From assembly GCA_963971165.1 (NCBI GenBank), contig OZ020189.1, forward strand, positions 121,430,145-121,494,144: a stretch of 64,000 nucleotides of DNA. The letters are read 5' to 3'. Numbering within the stretch: position 1 is the stretch's first letter; each line of letters starts with the position of its first letter. Both the position numbers and the translations under genes were made by a program. Shown here one piece after another: positions 11,356-23,429 of this stretch. Origin of the DNA: Philopedon plagiatum (Eukaryota > Arthropoda > Insecta > Coleoptera > Curculionidae). Below the pieces are notes generated by a model. The model was given only the letters and a program-made list of their open reading frames with translations, did no database searches and was not told where the DNA came from.

Positions 11356-12548
11356 GCATCAAATTCCCCTATCGGTCGTGTCGTGGAACGTGAACGGCAT
11401 CAGGGCAAGATCAGAAATAGAAGACCTGTTACAACTGTAACAACAACGGAGGAGGGGTAGCTCTACTAGTAAAGAAAAGCCTACAACACCATCTAATTGG
11501 AATAGATGACGTAGAGATTGAGGCAATTTCAATAGAAATCAGTACCAGCAGGGGCCAGATCAAAATCTCGTCTGTGTATTTACCACCATTGGAAATCCTG
11601 GTACAAGAGGACATAGATGACCTGCTAGCAGGGGCTACTCCCAAAATAATCATAGGCGACCTAAACTGCAAATCCTAGCAATGGAACAGCAGGAACCAAA
11701 ATGCAAACGGCACGAGGCTGGCACGCTACTCAGAACCCCATGGAGTACAAGTAATAGGGCCTGAAGTACCAACTTATATCCCCAGCGCGCGCGGACTTCC
11801 GGACGTTATGGACGTAGTAATACTGCAGAACATTAACCAGGAAATACAGCTCAAAACCCTGGAAATAGGAACTTCAGATCATAACCCAATAGAGCTCACT
11901 ATAGGGACGGGAAAGAGACCAAGAGAAACGCTAACCAAAAAATTCACCAGATGGAGTGAATACAGCAGTAAATTGGAAAGGAAGATCCTAACAGTCCCAA
12001 CCATCAACACAATAGAAGACCTAGAAACGGCAGTAGAAAACCAAGAAAGGATCATGCTAGAAGCATTCGAAGAAAGCACCCAGACTTCAACAATGCCTGC
12101 CCCAAGGCATCCCCACGGGGAAACCCCCAGGGAGGTAAAAGAGCTTATAACAGCAAATAGAAGACTGAGGCGAATCTATAGGCAAGCACCTATCGAATAC
12201 AATAAAGCCACACTAAACGGACATAGCCTCCAACTTAGGGAAGCCCTAAGGGAGCTAAGAAACACCAGATGGAACCAAAAGTTCCAGAAATTAAACATAG
12301 CTGACAACTCAGCATGGAAAATGCAGAAACAGCTAAGGGGTGAAAGAACAACGATTCCACCGTTACAGGGGGCCAACGGGATAGCATACACGGACGCCGA
12401 AAAAGCGGAAGCGTTAGTCATTACCATAGAAATGGAAGGCAGACTGAACAACCACCCCGAGGAGGACGATGACCACGAGGAAGCGGTAGAAAACTTAGTT
12501 GAAAACCTAAGTGAAAGGCAAGGGGTCCAGGAAAACCCGCAAGAATGA
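11336..12548 (+). pseudogene. LINE unit 3 ORF2, APE endonuclease and linker, broken
   Basis: It begins at ATG 11336 in the ORF1-overlapping frame. It has the same internal endonuclease deletion and TAG as the other two units, then a clean frame 11808-12548 from PDVMDVVIL through GTSDHNPIEL to the linker. At about 12545 the frame ends and the reverse transcriptase picks up in a different frame. The sequence jumps from the linker straight to INSRLKDETELLG, so the fingers region (motifs 0-2) is missing. Confidence 0.75.
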
Positions 12549-13690
12549 TCAACAGCAGACTTAAAGACGAGACCGAGTTGCTGGGAATAATGCCAGCAGA
12601 GCAGTTTGGATTCAGAAAACAACACTCATCTGAGCTGCAGGCGCTAAGACTAGTGGAAACAGCCACCAAAGGGTTTCAGGAAGGTAAAGCAACTGGTGCG
12701 ATCCTACTTGACTCAACAAGAGCCTTTGACCGAGTATGGCACGATGGTCTAATATTCAAAATGGCGACGGCAGGGTACTCGGAAAAACTCTGCAAAATAA
12801 TAGCGAGCTACCTAAAGGACAGATCCTTCAGTGTCAAAGTAGGGCAGCAAACATCTGCACCGAGAACGCCTGAAGCAGGAGTTCCCCAGGGTTCAGTACT
12901 AGGGCCTCAGCTTTACCTCATATACACGCATGCCATACCAAAAGTACCAGGCACGCTTCTAGCGTTACTCGCCGACGACATAGCGATAACCAAAAGCGAT
13001 AGAAACATAGGCGTCATCTGCAGAAGACTGCAAGAGGAAGTAGACAACATAGTCCAATGGTGTATAACCTGGAAAATAAAAATCAGTGGTCAAAAGAGCC
13101 AAGCCATTATACTGCAAAAAAGGAGACTAGTCCCGCCTAGGAACTTAAACGTAGAAGGAGTCGAGGTAGAGTGGACCACCGAGGCCAAGTACCTAGGAAT
13201 AACATTAGACCCGGGCCTCACTTGGAAAACACATATAGACCTAGCTATTAAAACAACGAAAGCAGGAATGAACAGGCTATTCCCTCTCTTAGGGCCAAGG
13301 AGCTCGATGAGCCTAAAAACCAAGCTAACAATGATAAAAACAATAGCCTGACCACAGCTGACCTACGGGTCTACAGCATGGGGCTATGCAGCAGACAGCC
13401 ACATTAAACGTCTGACGGCAGCAGAAAACCGATACGTTAGAAAAGCAGTAGGAGCTCCCTGGTTTGTAAGAAACATGCAAATCCACAGAGACGTTCAGTG
13501 GGAACCATTACCCACCTTCATGAGACGGAAAGCAGAGAAAACGTTCGCCACAGCAGGAACTCATCCCAACGAAGAACTCAGGAGGCTAACTGACTACGAT
13601 CCATTCGAAGACGCCGCAGTAAGGAGGGGATTCGCCGCAGGTAGGAGGGCGCACTACAAGCGCCCTAAGAGTCAACTGTACTGTTGTTAG
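12545..13690 (+). pseudogene. LINE unit 3 ORF2, reverse transcriptase, broken
   Basis: Reverse transcriptase motifs in order: EQFGFRKQHSS, LLDSTRAFDRVWHDGL (catalytic Asp), AGVPQGSVLGPQLYLIY, and LLADDIAI with the Asp pair, where the usual aromatic residue before ADD is Leu. The thumb (YLGITLDPGLTW) follows. A TGA at about 13349-13351 interrupts; the same frame then continues through PQLTYGSTAWGY to the C-terminus at 13690. It is the only unit that keeps this domain. No RNase H domain is seen. Confidence 0.8.
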
Positions 13691-14049
13691 GCAGGTAAGC
13701 GTGGGAAGTGAAAAAATCTAACTAACATAGGCATAGAAACACTTAACACAACTAACACACACCAACCCACGCAATGCACACATACATCACACACACCACA
13801 CACTCACTACAAGACGACAAAACCTGTACCCGGCACTACGGGACCGGGTTACAGGCGAGGTACGACGAAATGCGCACTAGTGCGCGGAGCAGAAATACCC
13901 AATTAAGAGGTCTGGAGGTTTTATACGCCGCAGGCGCGGAAACCGAAGGAACACGGGGAGTTTAGTTGGTAGGCATCCCCCTCAGGGATGAATCCAACAC
14001 TACCCTGCTTCAGAGGGTCTCTTTTGAAGATTCTCCTCGCAAAAAAAAA
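13691..14049 (+). other. LINE 3' UTR and poly(A)
   Basis: A non-coding 3' region with a CA-rich stretch (about 13755-13805) ends in a short A-run (14041-14049). Directly after it, AGAAAAGCTT repeats the sequence at 4759-4768 upstream of the array. Confidence 0.65.
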
Positions 14050-14058
14050 GAAAAGCTT

Positions 14059-15060
14059 GTTAGTTAAAATTGCGAAAAAAATACTCCAATGCTAAAAAAT
14101 ATATACCTAATTATGTCAAAACACAAAACTACTTACCAAACTCATGCCACTAGAATTAAGGTTTTTGTTAACAACTCGGTTTTAGTTGCAACTAATAAAT
14201 GTTTTTATTTCTGTTTATTGTATTTTATGTTTCCCATTTTAACCAAATTCTTCTGTTTTTTACATTTTCAGTATTGGGTCAGACCACTGTGTCGGAACAT
14301 ATTTGCTAAATATTATAACGGAATAAAGTTTGCTTTTAAAAGGAGCATATTTTAAAAATATTTTTTTTTATACAGGGTGGTTTAAAAAAACGAGGCATAC
14401 CAAACAAAGTTTTTTACAGTGAAACATCCTCTGTATGATCTAATGTTTAATACATTCAATTATAATTTCCAATAGCATGTCCTATACCTAAATTAACAGT
14501 TTTGGAGATATGAGCACCTAAAATAATATATTAGGCATTTGCTTCCATTTGGGCAAATCTTCAAAATTAATAATTTTACCAAAATTTATTTTTAATACCT
14601 ATATTAGCTATTTACATAGAAAATTGATTTAAAGAAATGAATGTGGTACAAAACTGATATTCTGGGGTTTTGAAAAATGGACCAAAACATAAAAAGTGCC
14701 TTAAATATACAAAAACTTCAAAACAACCCAACTTTATAGGTATAAAAATTTTATTAACAAAAAAAATTATTTATGCGACCTCTTGAATTTAGTATAATTA
14801 TTGTACTCAATTGTTTAAAGAAAGAAAAATAGTTTGCATCCTATGGCCAACAAATTACTTTCATGTAAAACAGTTACAATATACCTAATTAGAAATGTTA
14901 GGGAATACAATACAATAGGCAAAAAATTCATCACTTAAAGTTACTATAATCACTTATATCACTTTGAATCAGTAATAACTGAGTCCAAAAAATAACTTGG
15001 AATAATCATCATAATTAAATACATTAAACTGTAAAATATCTATTTATTAAATGTTCACGA
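14059..15060. other. No gene recognised; AT-rich, one transposon-like terminus
   Basis: There is no coding signal. ACAGGGTGG at about 14385 resembles the end of a Tc1/mariner-type MITE, but no matching inverted end was found. The rest may be the 3' flank of the Harbinger copy to the right. Confidence 0.4.
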
Positions 15061-15072
15061 ATTTGTCTTCCC

Positions 15073-16097
15073 CTACACATCAAAAGCGTGTACTGCATCT
15101 TCAACTTCAATATCCTCATTTGCTACAATGGGTTCATCCAAAGGAATTCTAGCTCTGGTACACATATTATGTAAGATACAACAAGAATTTGCTATGGTAC
15201 CAGCTTTTTGTGGACTATAACGTAGCACTCTTTCACCTAGAAAACAACGAAACCTTGTTTTCAACACACCGTTAACTCTTTCAATAGGGTTTCTTCCAAG
15301 GATATGAGCATTATTGTAGCGTTCCTCTGGACTATTTGGTGGAGCTTCTTGAACCGGAGTCATTAACCATGGCTGCTGTGGATAGCCTGAGTCACCCAAC
15401 AACCATGAAGTTCTCTCGACATTTTCATAATTAGTTCTAAGAAAATCTTGTGCTGCAGACTGTCGCCAGATAAATGAATCATGACTCCCTCCAGGAAACC
15501 TTGAATTTACATTATTAATAAACAAATCTGCATCACAAATTAGCTGAACATTTATTGAATAACAACCTTTTCTGTTCACAAAACTGTGCTCTTCTTATAT
15601 TGGGGTACTAATTGCAATATGAGTGCAATCTATTGCTCCGACTACTCCAGGCATACCACACTTTTCAAAAAAAGCTGTTTTAATCCTTAATACTTCACGT
15701 TCATCAGGAAACTTAATCCAGTTTGGACTAAAATGTTCAACAATTTTTTGTGAAACTTCTGCTATACACTGCTTACTACTGGCTGACTAACGCCTAGCAA
15801 ATATTCTTGGCCGACACCTCTTTGGTAGTTACCAGTAGCAAAAAAAACGTAATGCCACAAGTATACGTTGTTGGTAAGCTATTCTTGAGGCTATTATACT
15901 GTCAAGCATTGGTGGTTGTAGTTCTTCAAAAAGAAAGAGAGTTAGTGCTTTATGTAGACGAAAAATTTCAACAAACCTTTTATCAGTAAGAAAAAAGGAT
16001 CACGTCTATATTTCAAAAAACGGGCCTCTTCTCGACTTAATCGCAATTGTTGTCTTCTTTCAAACTCATTAAATATTAACATATTTATAGGAAGCAT
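15073..16097 (-). pseudogene. HARBI1-like transposase pseudogene
   Basis: Read on the minus strand from ATG 16097, the N-terminal domain (FERRQQLRLSREEARF) loses frame near 15985, resumes with RFVEIFRLHKAL and reaches YQRGVGQEYLLG in another frame. A DDE domain follows: GVVGAIDCTHIAI with the first Asp, a stop codon near 15598, then NSRFPGGSHDSFIW and WLLGDSGYP, and NPIERVNGVLKTRFRCF with the catalytic Glu. The C-terminus at 15073 is intact. It has at least two frameshifts and one stop and no introns. Terminal repeats were not resolved. Confidence 0.8.
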
Positions 16098-16099
16098 GT

Positions 16100-17013
16100 T
16101 TAAAACTAGAAAAACACAAAAAATAGAAATTTTGTAAAAATAAACAAATTACACCCAAATGTCAAATGATTAAAACTGTAGGGTTATGTCTACAATACTT
16201 TCCTCTTTTCTTTAAAATTCTTGTGGCTTTTAATTATATGCAACCTTTGCGATGCTGCCGCTGCAGAACTAATGATCAAGCGTATTTAATCGTGTTTCAT
16301 CATCCATAACGTCGAAAGCAAGACGAAAGCAAGGAATGGCCTTACAGAATAGGAACAAAAACTGCTTTTGTTATTGGTTAGCTTAGCTTTCGTTTAATTT
16401 CGTCAAAATAATGAATATTATAGAATCGCATCACAGTCGATTAGTTGTTATCTTTCTATAGGAGTTCTAAATAAAAAAAGGACAACCGGTATCCGTTGGG
16501 TTGGAGTTCACTTGATCACCGGCTTTAGGTTGATCGGTTCGTGGAGGACTAGTAAACAATATGGTACAACACACAAATATTGTTTACTAACATTCTCCGT
16601 CCCTCGTTTGGACATTTACTTTGTCTCTGTTACTCACTCTTACTTACTCTCTGATATGCTCGGCCTAAGGTAAAAGTATTTTTAACACATTTTTATGATT
16701 AGGGTTAAATCAGAGAACAACCGAACAATGAGAAGCGACAAAACCGTCGAATATTTCATGTTCACGGATATTAGACAGTAATCAGGTCTCGTACACTGAG
16801 GAAAATGTACGACCGCGTAAATATTGCTTGTACACTGATAAACCAAATTTATATTTTATACTAAATTGTAAGAAATCAATCGGATTTAAAGTTTAATGTA
16901 TATACCTTGCACACTTTGATCTAAATAGCATTATACTGGGTGCTGATAAAGTCTGAAATAATGGAAATATCTGGATAACAATTCACTTTCGGATAAAATG
17001 CCTAACCCTCTAA
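16100..17013. other. No gene recognised
   Basis: A moderately AT-rich stretch. ACTGGGTG near 16935 resembles a mariner-type terminus. The region probably holds the 5' flank of the HARBI1 copy and the lost 5' part of the next element; nothing in it translates to a known domain. Confidence 0.4.
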
Positions 17014-18140
17014 ATGGCATCGTTTTTTTTTCTGGCGTTCTTTTACTTAATACGCCCTTTTTATGCTGATTTCACAAATACCGGGCTCTGTTTAATTTTT
17101 TTGTCTCCGAGTTTAAAGAGCTACGATTACCTTGGTGTGCTAATTCTAAACCCAGCTTTTTCGGATACCATAAAATGGAAATGTATTTTACTTTGGTGTT
17201 TTGGAAAGTCCATAGCCAAAATTTCTTATCAAGACATATCAAAAATTTCTGATTTTTTAATTGATTTGTCCAACTGCATTCCAGTAGAATTCAGTAGAAA
17301 GCCTAGAAGCCTAAATGAGGTGAAAAGGTGGAAAGCCACCGAGTTTGGACAATTTTTCTTTTATACTGGACCTGTTGTGCTAAAACCCGTACTCAATAAA
17401 GACTGATATAAAAAATTTCTTTCATTGAAGGTAGCACTAGTTATACTGTCAAATTTGCGTTATTTTAAATATATAGATTACGCATCAGACCTGTTACAGT
17501 ACTTTGTTAGAACTTTTAAGATATTACACGGACCTGAATATATGTCCTATAATATACATAATCTTTTGCACTTCCCACACGATGTAAAAAATCTTGGCCC
17601 AGTTGATCACTTCAGCTCCTTTCCTTCTGAAAACTATTTACAAAGTATTCTAAAGTCTTTAAGAAAACATGGTAAACCGCTACAACAAATTATAAAAAGG
17701 CATGCTGAAAAAATAACCAATGACTTAAAAAATGTCCAACCAAAAAAATTTCGAATTCTTAAACTTGAACACTGGTTGGTTATTGTTAGAGAGCTTAAAT
17801 GTTGAGAAGCAATTCAAAATACTAGTTATCAGAAATTTTACTTCAAAAATTGATGGTCCAGATGATTGTTGTTGTGTAAATATGGCAGCATTGTAAAAGT
17901 TTACAATATTTTAAAGATAAATGAAAAAATGCAATCTTTTGTAGAAAATTTTTAAACTTGACAAACTTCTGATATTCCTGTAGAGTCATCTGTATTAAAT
18001 AGCTTTAACATAAAAACTGATGATTTGGGAATATTTCAATTCTTCCATGTTGATATCAGTAGTCATAAATGTGTTCGGTTAGAATACAAACATAAGAACA
18101 GCAGTGTTACTGTACCATTACTGCACACGTCTTAAATACA
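17014..18140 (+). pseudogene. EnSpm/CACTA-like transposase C-terminal region, broken
   Basis: The frames 17014-17403 and 17425-17805 are in the same family, separated by a TGA at 17404-17406. They read SLNEVKRWKATEFGQFFFYTGP, then a segment with YNIHNLLHFPHDVKNLGPVDHFSSFPSE in pieces, similar in layout to the DUF4218-type domain that follows the catalytic core of plant and animal EnSpm/CMC transposases. Beyond 17805 a decayed tail with stops continues to about 18135 (TVPLLHT). The catalytic core is missing upstream. The superfamily call is an inference from domain style. Confidence 0.5.
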
Positions 18141-19387
18141 GGTAGCTAGGTATATAAGCAAGAATTGTTAAGTAAAATGATTTGAAAAAAAGTGTATCAG
18201 TTAAGAATAGGGGTAATTTAAAATTAATACAAAATTTTAAGTCAACCAAAAAAAAACACATATATCATTAAATTTTCGAAATTTTCCCCCTTTTACGTCA
18301 TCTTGTTTGACCATAACGATGAATAATTATACTTTATAAGCTGAAAACAAAAAAAAAAAAACAAAAAAATGTTTAACTAGTTATCCAAAATATAAACCCA
18401 CCTGTTTCACCCCCTTTCCCTTGAGTAATATTGTTTAAAAACTAGGTCACGCGTGTACAGAGGCAAACAGAAAGCACACATCAAATAAGGAACATTTTTG
18501 TTGTTAGTTTTTAAAAGAAAGTTTTGCTGGCAGCCACACTACTTATTTTGCAATAAATAAATTTGACACACATTATACAGAGTGTTCTCATCGTGGAAAA
18601 ACTATAAATTTCAAAATTTGGATTTTCTGGAAATTTTAGTACTTTAATTTGCCTATTAAAGTATTAAAATACGGGAAAACTTTTTTGGTAAATGTACGGT
18701 TACAAAGATAATTATTAAGGCTAAAAGTGGTGAAAATTGCCACTTTTTGGTTTTCAACCCTATTTATTTACGAAAACGAAAGCATACATTTAACAAAATA
18801 TTATTGAACTTTTTGTTCATCTTTTTTGTATCCATTTATTGTGTATATTATTTAGTATTTTTTGAGCTAGCTCTTTCAGAAAATATCTACAATTAGTATG
18901 TAATCAGTTTTTTAAAGATTAATTTTTTTTTATTTATAGGAAATGTGAATGAATGTATGTAATATTTATCTGTTGTAAGATAGGTTTCATTATAAGCAGA
19001 CTCTTACCAGCAGAGCTGGGTAGCAGCTAAGAGCTTTTGAATAAAAGTAGCTGTAGCTTTTACTTTTTTATGTAATGTATTCATAAGTTACTTTAAAAAG
19101 CAATTAAGCTACTCGAAGTAACTTATGTTACCGAAGCTACTTTTAATAGCTTTAGCAACTTTTGGCAGCTTCAACTACTTTTTTCAGATATAGCTACTTT
19201 TACAATCAAATATAATTTTTAATATTTATGACAATTATATTAAAATCGCGTGTTTTAAATTGAATATTTATAACATGCCATGCCATGTTCATAGAGATAG
19301 ATAAATAAATAGATGTATATATTTTGTTGTGGATTGTGCTGATATATATTTGTTTTTTTTTTTTGGAAATTTTACTGGTTACAAATA
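18141..19387. other. Non-coding; hAT-like terminus with AGCTACTTTT repeats
   Basis: There is no coding signal. A terminus-like ACAGAGTGTTC lies near 18577. From 19012 (CAGAGCTGGGTAGCAGCT) to about 19215, variants of AGCTACTTTT occur many times on both strands, the pattern of subterminal repeats at one end of a hAT element. The opposite end was not found. Confidence 0.4.
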
Positions 19388-21102
19388 ATGGAAGCGAAGA
19401 CTTGGACAGCAGTCCAATTTATTGATGACAAATCGGTAGAGGCTGTGCCATCGGCATGGGTTCAAGGCGATTTGTGCCATTGGCCATCTTTTTCCCAAGA
19501 AAAACTCATTAACGCCATAAGGAAAAGTGAGCCGCTAAATACCTACTGACCTTCCCATGAAGTAAAAATTTTTAGACACGCAACATTTGGTAAGATTTAG
19601 AATATCTATGTAGCCTTTCCGTAATTCCCATACAACAGTCCCTATTTCTACTTCATCGTTATCAAAATATTGATATATTTGTAATGGAAAGGTCACAGTT
19701 TTATTATTTATATATTATTTTAATCATTTTTTTGTTTATGTCTGTGTATGATTTTCACTAGTTATTTAGTATTTAATTTATGTTTGTACACTTTTGTGTA
19801 TATGTGATATTGTGGTATATAATATAATTTTCTTTGATAAGATGTATAATGATTTGTACTTCTATTAAATTTGTATACTTTTTGACACAAACTTTGTTAA
19901 TGCGAATGTATAATATTCTTTAAGCCATAAAGCATATTCTGAGTTAGTTGAAATAGTAATGAAGCAACCTAAAAAATTTCATGCGAACAATGCTTTTTTG
20001 ATTGAATTTTAGATGACTATGCAAAAGCAAGAGCAAAGGCAAGGCTCGCTGAAGAAGCTAGTGACCTAGCGAGTGACACACTAGGTAGGCAGCGAATCAA
20101 AAAGAAAGAGGATTCAAAAGATTCTGTCATCTAGTGGCAGCAGTAATACTGATACCTCTTTGCTTGAAAGACCACCCAAAATCGCCTCAAAAACTATTAA
20201 ATGTAAGTTCATCAGATGAATCTAAATTCTACAACTGTTGTTTTATATAACTGGACCATGTATGTAAAACAAACAAATTCTCTTCAAAAGATATTGAGGT
20301 ATTTTGTATTATACTGGGTGGAAAAAATATGTCGCACAATTTACCATAAAGGAAAACACCTTTAAGACTTATTTGTGTATTGTAAAACATAATTTGACTG
20401 TAATAAAGCTGGATTAGTAATCCATAATTTAAACATATTTTTTATGTATTTTTATTGATTTTTAGACAGCCACAACAAAAATGAATACAAGAAAAATGTA
20501 ACACTGACGACCTCAAAGTCACCTTTGGATATTTCAAGCTCCTTACCTCACTCCTTACAAAAGCTTACAAAGCTTACCCGCAAAGCTTAAAATTTGTTTA
20601 CGACTTTTAAATGATTTATTTTTAAATCCAACAACGCGACGGCCTAAAAATTAATTTCTACAGTTGTTAGAGATTTAAAATTTTTTTTAACAAGTATTTA
20701 GTAACTTTGAGGTCACTGTAATGTCGGATTTGGAAAAAACATATAAGTACTACACCACTTGAAACTTTTTGCGGGGATAGAAGGGAGTCTACACCATTAT
20801 AGACAGTACTTTAGATCAAATATGTCAGTATCTTGCTTAACGGATTTTATTTTTAGATGAAAATGTGGCTTCCAGCAATCTTGCAGTGGATAACTCATTT
20901 GAATTTGCAGGTATGGATTTTGATGGTTCTTAACATAAACAAAGTTTGTTCAGTGTTAATACTTATTAACTTTTTTTTATTTTATTTTTGTTACTATTCT
21001 TTTTTCACCGTATATTTTTTGTTTCAGAAAAAAAATCTAATATTAACAATAAAAATATGGGAAAGTACAGTACTAGTATTAGTCAAAGTTTCGATAAAAT
21101 AA
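19388..21102 (+). pseudogene. DUF4806-type gene, N-terminal exons, broken
   Basis: Four exons with GT-AG junctions can be read: 19388-19589, 20013-20202, 20857-20910 and 21028-21102. Exon 1 starts MEAKTWTAVQFIDDKSVEAV with SAWVQGDLCHWP, the N-terminal signature of insect DUF4806-type proteins; a TGA replaces the expected Trp before PSHEVK. Exon 2 (DDYAKARAKARLAEEASD) needs one frameshift near 20120. Exons 3 and 4 are low-complexity polar. The 3' half, including DUF4806 itself, is absent because the pogo-like element begins at about 21166. The function of the family is unknown; several members travel with DNA transposons. Confidence 0.55.
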
Positions 21103-21692
21103 GTAAGTGCTTTGTGAGGTTTTTTATTTATAAGTATATTAACACTTTAAAATAAGTTGTTTTTAGGTACCGTCAAACGGGGTTAAATGAATCATAGTGG
21201 GTAAAATGAATCAATCGAGTATTTCCGGACAAAAGGCGGAGCTGTGGTCTCCAGCTTCAAGATTTTGCCGTTCTCGCGTCGAGATTGCCTCGCCAGTATG
21301 TCTGTGTATATGGTAGAGTTCATTTCGCTGCGCTTAAAAAAACACGTGAGTATCACCAACACGTTTTAGGGATCAACGTTTGCTGATTTTATAAAAAATT
21401 GGGAACGATTGGTTGTAGAGCCACTCATTTTGATTTTTTTTTGTACTTAGATCTAATAAATGTGTTTAGTCTTTATTAATAAACATAGATTTGCCATATT
21501 TTTTGTCAAAATGTTTTTGGTTAAGTTTCAGCATTTCTTTAATTTGAAAATGATCGGTATAATGGGTAAAATGAATCATTCATATTTTATTAAAAATTAG
21601 GTTGTTTTATGACTGGTTATTTTTTAGGGTGCCTATGTTTTGCTATGGTTTGTAATAGTTTTCGTGTCCAAACAATTTCTTTTATTTTTAGC

Positions 21693-22376
21693 ATGCCAAG
21701 AATATATAAAAAAAAGGTAGGGCCACGAGGAAAATGTAATTACAATCCAGAATATGTTCGCCGAGCAGTGGCAGCGGTTCGACGAGGTGATATGTCTATG
21801 AGACAAGCTGCTGAACAGCTTGGTGTGCCTTTTAGCACCATACAAAGAAGGTACCATGGAAAACACCCCTTGAAGTATGGCCGGCAGCCTGCACTTAGCG
21901 ATACTCAGGAGCTTAGGCTGAAGGAGACACTCCAACTTTGTTCTGAATGGGGATTTCCTTTAAAAAGTACAGACGTCAGGACAATTGTACAATACTATTT
22001 TAATAGCCTTGGAACGACGGAACCAAGATTTAAAGACAATATGCCTGGGATGGACTGGTTTAAGAGTTTTATGAGCAGACATAGAGACCTTACTGTTAAA
22101 TTGGCCGAAAACACAAAGCGCGTCAGGGGAGCATTAACTTATGAAGTCATTCAAGAATATTTAGAAAATTTGCGGTGCACGTTGACAGATATTCCGGCGC
22201 AAAATATTGTGAATTACGATGAGACCAATTTTGTGGATGAGCCCGGGTCAGCTAAAGTAATAACCAGAAGAGGTGCAAAGCATACACATAGGCTAATCCA
22301 CTCCTCAAAAAGCAGTACAACTGTCATGTTTGCCATTGCTGCAGATGGGACATTACTCCCTCCCTACGTCGCACAC
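21693..22376 (+). pseudogene. pogo-like transposase, N-terminal half
   Basis: The start is ATG 21693 (MPRIYKKKVGPRG), right after a TTTTTAG that may be a splice acceptor. A psq-type helix-turn-helix (RRGDMSMRQAAEQLGVPFST) is followed by a CENP-B-like second helix region and the start of the DDE_1 domain, with NYDETNF holding the first catalytic Asp near 22217. The frame is open to about 22376, where homology stops at the border of the inserted sequence; the remaining residues to 22412 belong to the insert. Confidence 0.75.
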
Positions 22377-23428
22377 AGGCGAATTTGTCCAAAAACGTGG
22401 TCGAAACCCTAAAAACTCAACATTAAAATTTTGGTAAAAACACATTACTAATGGATTATCTAATCCCCAGAGGGTCATAAACTACCTGCTTTATAATAAG
22501 GTATCGTCGTTTTACCAAAATATTTCAGTTGAAAGTAGACATTTTTAGTGAGTGGTGTCAAATCTGAGAGAAGTGCTTTTAAAATTGTCTGTTATTTAAT
22601 TGCGTTTTTTTGCTTACTTATTGTGAATATTTTTAAAAATTGTTATGGAGCCTATCGCTGGTGGTAAGTAAAAGCCTACAACAGTTAAATATTCAAAACT
22701 TCAGCAATGTTTTTCTTTTATTGAATTCTTTATATTGCATTTACATAATATATCACAAAAATTGCATTTCATGAAGTTCGCTTGGAGCAAAAGTAAATTG
22801 TTTATCATAGTTTAACATTAATATTACATTATTTTTATGCTTTGAAGAGTACTTTTTTAGATTTTATGAAAAAAAATTGCGATATTTTGCGATCTTGCCG
22901 TAAATATATGTTTTAGTTCCTCCATATTATGACACATATCGATCACCCGATAAAGGACGATTTTTGTTTTGTTACAGGATCTGGAGCAAAGTACGTCTCT
23001 GTGACCATAAATAAACTTATTGAGTGGGTGAAGGACTGTAATACAAAAAACTTTAAAGGCAAATGTGATTATTGAATGAAAAGTAGAAGGAAGTGAAAGC
23101 GATAGCGAATAATTATATTATTACAGTAACTAAAGTAAAAAAAGACGTATCTTTAGTAAGTAGTAATAATTTTTACTTTAAAATTATCTTTTGTATTGGT
23201 AAGAATATCATAAAATAAATATTTTTTTAATAGTTTACCGTACCGTTTTTTTTTAGTTAATGGTATTTTGGGTTTGAAGGGGGGGGGGGGGGAGGGGTGT
23301 AAAAATGACGACGGTTGAAAAAAAATACTTCTTTGTCTATTACATGAATCTTTTAATAATTTTAACCATTTTAAATATCAAACGAACAACCACTTAGTTT
23401 TGGCCAGGATATCTGCAAAATTCGCCTG
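22377..23428. mobile_element. Non-coding insertion inside the pogo-like transposase
   Basis: Pogo coding sequence breaks off at about 22376 and resumes at about 23430. The two borders carry an inverted pair, ACAGGCGAATTT (22375-22386) and AAATTCGCCTGT (about 23418-23429), so this looks like a ~1.05 kb non-autonomous DNA transposon. It encodes nothing recognisable and contains a G-run near 23280-23292. I could not define a target duplication. Confidence 0.55.
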
Positions 23429-23429
23429 T

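Larger units (their letters stand above)
4769..14049 (+). mobile_element. Tandem array of three defective jockey-like LINE units
   Basis: Three head-to-tail units share about 2.4-2.6 kb of near-identical sequence: about 4933-7375, 7376-9973 and 9974 onward. Only the third continues to a 3' UTR and a short poly(A) at 14041-14049. Units 1 and 2 both break off at the same point in ORF2 (after EEAVENL) and join the 5' UTR of the next unit at the same place (about 7376 and 9974), with no poly(A) between. The possible TSD AGAAAAGCTT (4759-4768 and 14049-14058) flanks the whole array. Base composition is clearly richer in G+C than the AT-rich surroundings. Confidence 0.8.

Noticed and set aside
19012..19215. 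Complete hAT element near 19 kb
   Set aside because: Only one end-like repeat cluster is visible; no opposite terminus or transposase was found.
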